NCBI GenBank assembly: GCA_947175455.1
Contig: CAMWMW010000009.1
Coordinates: 1-11,491, forward strand
Direction: 5' to 3'
Origin: an uncultured Porphyromonadaceae bacterium
GTDB taxonomy: Bacteria > Bacteroidota > Bacteroidia > Bacteroidales > Muribaculaceae
DNA length: 11,491 nucleotides
In this document: piece after piece, positions 7,236 to 11,491 of the stretch
Position numbering within the stretch: position 1 is the stretch's first letter
Layout: each line of letters opens with the position of its first letter
Made by a program: the position numbers and the translations under genes
Notes under the pieces: model-generated
Databases searched by the model: none
What the model was told of the DNA's origin: nothing
Seen by the model: the letters and a program-made list of their open reading frames with translations, nothing else

Positions 7236-8105
7236 GTGAAAATCGACACAGCAAGAAATATATTAGGAGGTATGTTGGCGGCGTTATGTCTGGGATTGTC
7301 GGCACACCCCGTCATGGCGCAGAAGTTTCATTGCGAGGCGGACACCGCGAAAGCGATGGAAATCATACGCGAGTTTCATAATCCCGGAGGAGATCCGGCA
7401 AAGATATGCGGTCCCGTCGCCACCCGGCTTGTAGGAGTCCCCTATGTGCAGGTAACGAAAGAGGATTCTTTGGGAGTTGCGGAGATCCGTCTTGACGGAT
7501 TTGACGATTTCTCGTTTGTCAACATGGTAGCCGCTCTCGCCAAGACCGCCACATCTCCCGGACATGCCAGGGCAAAAGATCTTGAAATGGCTCTGGAGAA
7601 GCTTACTTTCCGCAGAGGGGAAGCCGACGGTTTTCCCACGCGTATGGTTTACGGCGGAGACTGGATTGTCGACAACCGCGCACGCGGAAATGTGAAAGAG
7701 CTGACAGAGGATTTTTCAAATAATTTCAAGACTAAATCGCTTGATTATGTCGGAAGACACCGCGATGAATACGCCGCGTTGAAAGACTCCGCCACATATG
7801 AGCGTCAGCGGATGGTGGAGTTCGGTTACCGGACGTTCAAGATTCCGCATATGAAAAGGGAAAGTTCCGAATGGAAACAGGTGGCTCCGGAAATCCGGGA
7901 CGGAGACCTTATCATGCTGCTCACTCCCGAACCCGACAGGGATGTCTGGGAGATGGGTTATGTGGTCAGACGTGATGACGGACTGCATTTCATCCACGCT
8001 TCCGAACGAGACGGAAAGGTGGTGGAGGAGCCTGAGGTTCTCGGAAGGTATATCAGGCGCTATGCCAAGGAGGTGTATGGCTGGAGATGGATAAGAATAT
8101 TATGA
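7236..8105 (+). CDS. Exported DUF1460 (NlpC/P60-like amidase fold) protein lacking the catalytic Cys and His
   Basis: A 289-residue protein related to DUF1460, a family of NlpC/P60-type cysteine amidases that cut between N-acetylmuramic acid and L-alanine in peptidoglycan fragments. The GTG start at 7236 gives a good signal peptide: K2 and R7, a hydrophobic core, and cleavage after VMA (A28). The ATG at 7272 would remove the charged n-region, so I prefer GTG. Family landmarks are VGVPYV (66-71), LDGFDDFSFVNMVAALA (86-102), FPTRMVYGGDWIVDN (133-147), GDLIMLLT (223-230), DVWEMGYVV (236-244) and HFIHAS (251-256). Active members have DCxTFVE at the first catalytic site and a His in DxSHxGIV; here these positions are D91 and E239. 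The His usual in RLHYF is V138, while H254 of HAS is kept. It therefore looks like a pseudoenzyme or a changed active site. Its last four bases overlap the start of ispE, so the two are probably translationally coupled. Confidence 0.78.
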   Translation: MKIDTARNILGGMLAALCLGLSAHPVMAQKFHCEADTAKAMEIIREFHNPGGDPAKICGPVATRLVGVPYVQVTKEDSLGVAEIRLDGFDDFSFVNMVAALAKTATSPGHARAKDLEMALEKLTFRRGEADGFPTRMVYGGDWIVDNRARGNVKELTEDFSNNFKTKSLDYVGRHRDEYAALKDSATYERQRMVEFGYRTFKIPHMKRESSEWKQVAPEIRDGDLIMLLTPEPDRDVWEMGYVVRRDDGLHFIHASERDGKVVEEPEVLGRYIRRYAKEVYGWRWIRIL

Positions 8106-8998
8106 TGACATTTGTCAATGCCAAGATCAACATAGGTTTGCAGATCGTGAGGCGCCGCGAAGACGGTTATCACGATCTGCAGACTGTGTTTTACCCTGTT
8201 GGGAAGTATGCGGGAACGCCTTCGAATCCCGAGCCATTCTGCGACATGCTCGAAGTAACGCCGTCGTCAGAGGAAGGAATGAGGTTCCTGTTTACGGGAA
8301 ACCGGATGAAATGCGAGGAGAAAGACAATCTTGTGTGCCGTGCCGCCCGGCTTTTCATGAAGCATACCGGAGACAGACTCTTACGCCAGGAAAGCGGCAG
8401 AGGGATTGAGGTGCGTCTTGACAAGCATATCCCTGACGGCGCGGGAATGGGCGGAGGGAGTGCCGACGCGTCATTTGTTCTCCGCGCTCTCAACTCCATG
8501 CTTCCCGAAGACGACCGTCTGAACGACGACAGCCTTGCCACACTTGCGCTTGGACTTGGCGCGGACTGCCCCTTCTTTATCTATAACCGCCCGATGTATG
8601 GAGCCGGGGTGGGGGAGAAACTCACCGACATACGCCTTGACCTGTCGGGTTACTGGCTGCTCGTTGTCAAACCCGATGTCTATGTGTCGACCCGCGATGC
8701 TTTTGCCGGGGTTGTTCCGCGTCCGGGAAACATCGACCTTCGGAGTCTGCCCGGGATTCCGGTTACAGAATGGGAGGGGCTTGTGAAAAACGATTTTGAG
8801 GATTCGATTTTTCCACGCTATCCCCAGCTGCGGGAAATCAAGGAGCGACTCATCAGCTCCGGCGCGCTTTATGCCTCCATGAGCGGAAGCGGAAGTTCGC
8901 TTTACGGCATTTTTGCAAACCGCCGGGATGCGGAGACCTCCCGGAGCGAGTTTGAGGGGGAAGCAACCATAGAGGGGGTATATTTGTTAAAGCTATAG
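8102..8998 (+). CDS. ispE: 4-diphosphocytidyl-2-C-methyl-D-erythritol kinase
   Basis: A GHMP-family kinase that phosphorylates CDP-methylerythritol with ATP in the MEP pathway to isopentenyl diphosphate. From ATG 8102 it has 298 residues. Motifs are FVNAKINIGL near the N-terminus with K8 at the catalytic lysine position, REDGYHDLQTVFYP, the glycine-rich ATP loop PDGAGMGGGSADAS (111-124), GADCPFF with D155 as catalytic base, and the C-terminal GHMP motif MSGSGSS at about 260-266. I chose 8102 because it starts inside the stop of the preceding gene (ATGA) and gives the MxTFxNAKIN beginning usual in Bacteroidota. ATG 8087 would add five residues upstream, and ATG 8105 would drop one. The overlap implies coupling to the upstream envelope-protein gene. 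Isoprenoids feed undecaprenyl phosphate for cell-wall synthesis, so the linkage is plausible, but it may be incidental. Confidence 0.95.
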   Translation: MMTFVNAKINIGLQIVRRREDGYHDLQTVFYPVGKYAGTPSNPEPFCDMLEVTPSSEEGMRFLFTGNRMKCEEKDNLVCRAARLFMKHTGDRLLRQESGRGIEVRLDKHIPDGAGMGGGSADASFVLRALNSMLPEDDRLNDDSLATLALGLGADCPFFIYNRPMYGAGVGEKLTDIRLDLSGYWLLVVKPDVYVSTRDAFAGVVPRPGNIDLRSLPGIPVTEWEGLVKNDFEDSIFPRYPQLREIKERLISSGALYASMSGSGSSLYGIFANRRDAETSRSEFEGEATIEGVYLLKL

Positions 8999-9040
8999 TG
9001 AAAGTAGATTCGCTTTTAACAAAAATTGGCTTGTAATTTG
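8979..9040 (+). promoter_or_regulatory. Candidate grpE-dnaJ promoter region with an inverted repeat
   Basis: TATATTTG (8979-8986), inside the last codons of ispE, is an exact TAnnTTTG -7 match. The nearest TTTG (8951-8954) is 24 bp upstream, longer than the usual 19-21 bp. TAATTTG (9034-9040) is a second, imperfect -7 candidate closer to grpE. Between them TTTGTTAAAGC (8983-8993) pairs with GCTTTTAACAAA (9012-9023), with one bulged T and an 18-nt loop. No U-run follows, so it is not a normal terminator. I see no CIRCE element. Which -7 element is used, if either, is undecided. Confidence 0.35.
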
Positions 9041-9104
9041 TTGTGTTATGGGAAGACCAAATATAAGAAACAAATATAGAAAACCCTACAGAAAGGATAT
9101 TGAT

Positions 9105-9682
9105 ATGGAAGATAAGAACAAGAATCCCGAAGAGTTGCCCGAGGATGCTGTTATAATGGAAGATGTCAATCCTACGGTTTCTGAGAATGAAGAAGCTGAG
9201 GAAACAGTCGCCGAAGCGACGGTTTCTCTTGCCGAAGAGAATGAGAAACTGAAGGCGGATTTAGAGAAAGAGAAGAAGGAGTATCTTTTTCTTATGGCGG
9301 AATTTGACAATTTCCGCAAGCGTACCCTTAAAGAGAAGTCGGAGCTGATCAAGAACGCCGGCGAATCCGCATTCAAGGGGCTGTTGCCGATAGTAGATGA
9401 TTTCGAGCGCGCGCGCAAGGCTACTGAAACGCCGAGGATGCATCATCGGTACGGGAAGGGATGGAGCTTATCTACAAGAAACTTAAAAAATATATGGAAC
9501 AGAACAGCGTGAAGGAGATGGATCCCGAAGACCGTGAATTTGACGCGGACAAGCACGAGGCGATATCCGCAGTTCCTGTTCCCGACGAGTCACTCAAGGG
9601 GAAGATTCTTGACACTGTTGAAAAAGGGTATACAATAAACGACAAGGTGCTTCGCCATGCAAAAGTGGTGGTAGGACAATAA
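9105..9682 (+). pseudogene. grpE: Nucleotide exchange factor GrpE, split by a one-base frameshift
   Basis: GrpE releases ADP from DnaK. Reading from ATG 9105, the first 109 residues are a normal GrpE N-terminal half: an acidic, low-complexity start, the long coiled-coil helix (about 40-80, with EENEKLKADLEKEKKEY and MAEFDNFRKRT), then LLPIVDDFERARKATET. The frame then departs into unrelated sequence and stops at 9510-9512. The missing half continues in another frame: AEDASSVREGMELIYKKL to the typical GYTINDKVLRHAKVVVGQ end at 9682. That frame has a TGA at 9425-9427, so the break lies between about 9428 and 9436, where AAAC-GCC lacks one base. With it restored the protein would be 192 residues, a normal length. 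ATG 9048 is an in-frame alternative start adding a basic, non-family leader; I prefer 9105. No slippery heptamer is present, so a sequencing error or a real mutation is more likely than programmed frameshifting. dnaJ follows 11 nt later. Confidence 0.88.
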
Positions 9683-9693
9683 ACTGAAGCATT

Positions 9694-10893
9694 ATGGCTG
9701 AAAAGAGAGATTATTATGAAGTGCTTGGCGTTGCAAAAAACGCCACCGCCGATGAAATAAAGAAAGCCTACCGCAAGAAAGCGATCCAGTATCATCCGGA
9801 CCGTAATCCGGGAGACAAGGAAGCCGAGGAGAAATTCAAGGAGGCGGCTGAGGCTTATGATGTGCTCAGCGATGCCGACAAGCGAGCCCGTTATGATCAG
9901 TTCGGACATTCGATGGGTCCGCAGGGTTTCGGCGGCGGAGGCGGCAGCTATGGCGGTTTCGGCGGTTTCGGCGCCGGCGGCTTCAGCATGGAGGATATCT
10001 TCGCGCAGTTCGGCGACATCTTCGGCGGACGTTTCGGTGGCGGTGGCTTCAGCGGAGCTGCCGGCGGGCGTCCCCGTCAGCATGTCAACAAAGGGACTGA
10101 CCTGAGAATCACCGTAAAGGTAACGCTCAAGGATATAATGAACGGAGTCGACAAGAAGCTCAAAATTCCGAAACTTGTTGCCGACCCGGCTTGCAAAGGT
10201 ACCGGGGCAAAAGACGGCACTGCGTTCGGCACATGTCCGCGTTGCCACGGTTCCGGTTATATCTCTACCGTGCAGCAGACCATAATGGGACCGATGGAGA
10301 GCCATTCCGTTTGTCCGGAATGCAACGGTGAAGGTAAGATCATCACAGAGCAGTGTCCTCATTGCCACGGAGAAGGCGTAGAGAAGAAAGAAGAGATTGT
10401 AAGCTTCCATATTCCTGCGGGAGTCGAGAACGATATGGTTCTTACAATCCGCGGGCAGGGCAATGCCCCGCGTCACGGAGGTGTCAACGGCGATCTGCTT
10501 ATAGTGATTCAGGAAGAGAAAGACGCCGATCTCATCCGTGAGGGGAATGACCTGATCTATAACCTTATGCTTGATTTCCCGACTGCCGCTCTCGGAGGCA
10601 CAGCCGAAGTGCCGACAATCGAAGGAAAAGCCAGACTGAAGATAGCCGCCGGCACGCAGCCCGGAAAAGTTCTCCGTCTGCGCGGCAAGGGTTTGCCCAA
10701 GATGAACAGCAATGTCAGGGGAGACCTGCTTGTGAATGTGATGGTATATGTTCCCGAACAACTCAGCGATGCGGAGAAAGCCGCAATAGAGAGTCTGAAG
10801 GACGCGCCCAACGTTGTTCCGACCCAATCTACCTCTCAGAGGATTTTCTCACGTCTGAGACATATTTTCAACAAAGAGAACCGAGGGGAGTAA
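9694..10893 (+). CDS. dnaJ: Chaperone protein DnaJ (type A Hsp40)
   Basis: Delivers substrates to DnaK and stimulates its ATPase. The 399 residues show all type A parts in order. The J domain (1-70) has HPD at 34-36. The Gly/Phe-rich linker runs from about 75 to 125. The zinc-finger region is about 155-230, followed by the two beta-barrel substrate-binding domains with [17 protein letters not shown] (331-347), and a basic C-terminal tail. Of the four CxxCxGxG repeats, three are intact: C181/C184, C207/C210 and C221/C224. The first reads DPACKGTG (164-171), with Asp at 164 where the first Cys belongs and only C167 kept. The alignment through this stretch needs no gap, so it looks like a substitution. 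Zinc centre I, built from repeats 1 and 4, would then have three Cys plus one Asp. The gene follows grpE by 11 nt and ends in a hairpin terminator. Confidence 0.96.
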   Translation: MAEKRDYYEVLGVAKNATADEIKKAYRKKAIQYHPDRNPGDKEAEEKFKEAAEAYDVLSDADKRARYDQFGHSMGPQGFGGGGGSYGGFGGFGAGGFSMEDIFAQFGDIFGGRFGGGGFSGAAGGRPRQHVNKGTDLRITVKVTLKDIMNGVDKKLKIPKLVADPACKGTGAKDGTAFGTCPRCHGSGYISTVQQTIMGPMESHSVCPECNGEGKIITEQCPHCHGEGVEKKEEIVSFHIPAGVENDMVLTIRGQGNAPRHGGVNGDLLIVIQEEKDADLIREGNDLIYNLMLDFPTAALGGTAEVPTIEGKARLKIAAGTQPGKVLRLRGKGLPKMNSNVRGDLLVNVMVYVPEQLSDAEKAAIESLKDAPNVVPTQSTSQRIFSRLRHIFNKENRGE

Positions 10894-10912
10894 AGTCTTA
10901 AGAAATGCTAAG

Positions 10913-10946
10913 AAAGAGAGAAGTTTTTGTTTCTCTCTTTTTTTTT
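10913..10946 (+). terminator. Rho-independent terminator after dnaJ
   Basis: AAAGAGAGAA (10913-10922) pairs perfectly with TTCTCTCTTT (10931-10940) around the 8-nt loop GTTTTTGT. A T-run continues to 10946. The stem is A/T-rich, so it is moderate in strength. The loop also holds the -33 element of the next promoter. Confidence 0.8.
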
Positions 10947-10957
10947 ACGTAATTTTG
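10924..10957 (+). promoter_or_regulatory. Promoter of the ECF sigma factor gene
   Basis: TAATTTTG at 10950-10957 matches the Bacteroidota -7 consensus TAnnTTTG exactly. TTTTTG (10924-10929) supplies the -33 TTTG with a 20-bp spacer. This is the housekeeping-type layout, the same spacing as the ansA promoter. Transcription would start about 10962-10968, leaving a leader of only about 20-25 nt before ATG 10988. The -33 box sits in the loop of the dnaJ terminator. Confidence 0.75.
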
Positions 10958-10987
10958 TTCAGACAAGTAACTAACTCCATATGCCTG

Positions 10988-11491
10988 ATGGCCTACACCC
11001 CGCCCATAGATGAGAAACAGCTGGTCGAAGACCTGCAGAATCCGAAAACCGCACGTACGGCTTTCGATACCATGATGCGTGCGTACGGGGAGCAGGTCTA
11101 CTGGCAGATAAGGAAAATGGTCGCAAGTCATGAAGACGCCAATGACCTCCTGCAGAACTGTTTCATGAAGGCATGGAGCAATCTTCAGAACTTCCGTGGA
11201 GATGCCAAACTGTCGACATGGCTTTACAAGATAGCGGTAAACGAAACGCTGAATTTTCTCAACAAGGAACGTCAGCGCAACAGTGTGAAGGAAGATGGAG
11301 ACGACTCCTTCCTGTTGGCGAATATCGAAAGCGACGAATATTTCGACGGCGACAGGCTGCAGGCTGATTTTCAAAAAGCGATAGCGACGTTGCCGGAGAA
11401 GCAGCGGCTGGTATTCAACATGCGCTATTACGATGACATGAAGTATGAGCGTATATCAGAGATTCTCGGGACATCGGTAGGTGCGTTGAAG
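10988..11491 (+). CDS. ECF RNA polymerase sigma factor (3' end cut by the window)
   Basis: An alternative sigma factor that directs RNA polymerase to its own set of promoters. The frame runs from ATG 10988 to the window edge without a stop, giving 168 residues (MAYTPPIDEKQLVEDLQNP...). Region 2 covers about residues 33-97: YWQIRKMVASHEDANDLLQNCFMKAW for core binding and -10 contact, and FRGDAKLSTWLYKIAVNE for promoter melting. A variable linker rich in Asp and Glu follows (98-125). Region 4 begins at about 130 with LPEKQRLVFNMRYYDDMKY. The window ends within its helix-turn-helix at ILGTSVGALK, so only the end of region 4 is missing. The protein closely resembles a common Bacteroidota ECF factor. 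Its regulon and any anti-sigma partner cannot be seen here. The ATG at 10981 gives a frame that stops at once, so 10988 is the start. An independent promoter lies just upstream. Confidence 0.93.
   Translation, partial: MAYTPPIDEKQLVEDLQNPKTARTAFDTMMRAYGEQVYWQIRKMVASHEDANDLLQNCFMKAWSNLQNFRGDAKLSTWLYKIAVNETLNFLNKERQRNSVKEDGDDSFLLANIESDEYFDGDRLQADFQKAIATLPEKQRLVFNMRYYDDMKYERISEILGTSVGALK

Noticed and set aside
7265..7272. Shine-Dalgarno-like AGGAGG before the ATG at 7272 of the DUF1460-like gene
   Set aside because: It is only 1 nt from the ATG, Bacteroidota rarely use such sites, and starting there would delete the charged part of the signal peptide.
9420..9436. Programmed -1 ribosomal frameshifting in grpE
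   Set aside because: The junction codons (GAA ACG CC) do not form a slippery heptamer, I see no obvious downstream pseudoknot, and I know of no programmed frameshift in GrpE.
9472..10827. A 451-codon open frame on the minus strand opposite dnaJ and the end of grpE
   Set aside because: It mirrors the dnaJ codons and covers the Gly/Phe-rich region as an Ala/Ser/Glu-rich stretch; it has no family signature and no promoter of its own.
10898..11374. A 158-codon minus-strand open frame opposite the sigma factor
   Set aside because: The plus strand encodes a clear ECF sigma factor with regions 2 and 4; the antisense frame is a shadow that also runs through the dnaJ terminator.

Overview
The window looks like ordinary chromosome from a member of the Bacteroidota, most likely Bacteroidales and possibly Muribaculaceae-like; the family-level placement is an inference. 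The reasons are: three exact TAnnTTTG -7 elements, two of which have a TTG/TTTG -33 element 20 bp upstream; almost no Shine-Dalgarno sequences, with A/T-rich leaders instead; the Bacteroidota-typical DUF3822-rsmD gene pair; a DUF1460-type protein; a secreted-protein C-terminal tail of Bacteroidales type; and an ECF sigma factor close to the common Bacteroidota form. All recognised genes lie on the + strand. I see no transposase, integrase, CRISPR array, tRNA or rRNA.

Layout. (1) 1-389: the 3' end of a probably secreted protein, closed by a strong hairpin terminator at 420-457. (2) 454-653: an intergenic stretch with a short direct repeat, a good Bacteroidota promoter (535-565) and a large nested palindrome (573-625) that would form the very 5' end of the next transcript. 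(3) 654-4350: a tight run of ansA (type I L-asparaginase), a DUF3822 gene, rsmD (16S rRNA guanine-N2 methyltransferase) and ribBA (both GTP-committed entry steps of riboflavin synthesis). (4) 4426-8998: an exported S9 prolyl-oligopeptidase-family peptidase, an exported DUF1460/NlpC-P60-like protein and ispE (MEP isoprenoid pathway); the last two overlap by an ATGA. (5) 9105-10893: grpE and dnaJ, the two DnaK co-chaperones, 11 nt apart. (6) 10988 to the end: an ECF sigma factor cut by the window edge, with its own promoter embedded in the dnaJ terminator.

No wholly new multi-gene system is visible. The most unusual points are inside familiar genes. The DUF1460-like protein appears to have lost its catalytic Cys and His (replaced by Asp and Glu), so it looks like a pseudoenzyme. 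grpE carries a clean one-base frameshift that splits it. DnaJ lacks the first zinc-binding cysteine of its zinc-finger region. Two regulatory arrangements also deserve a look: the palindrome at the start of the ansA transcript, and the overlapping terminator and promoter after dnaJ.
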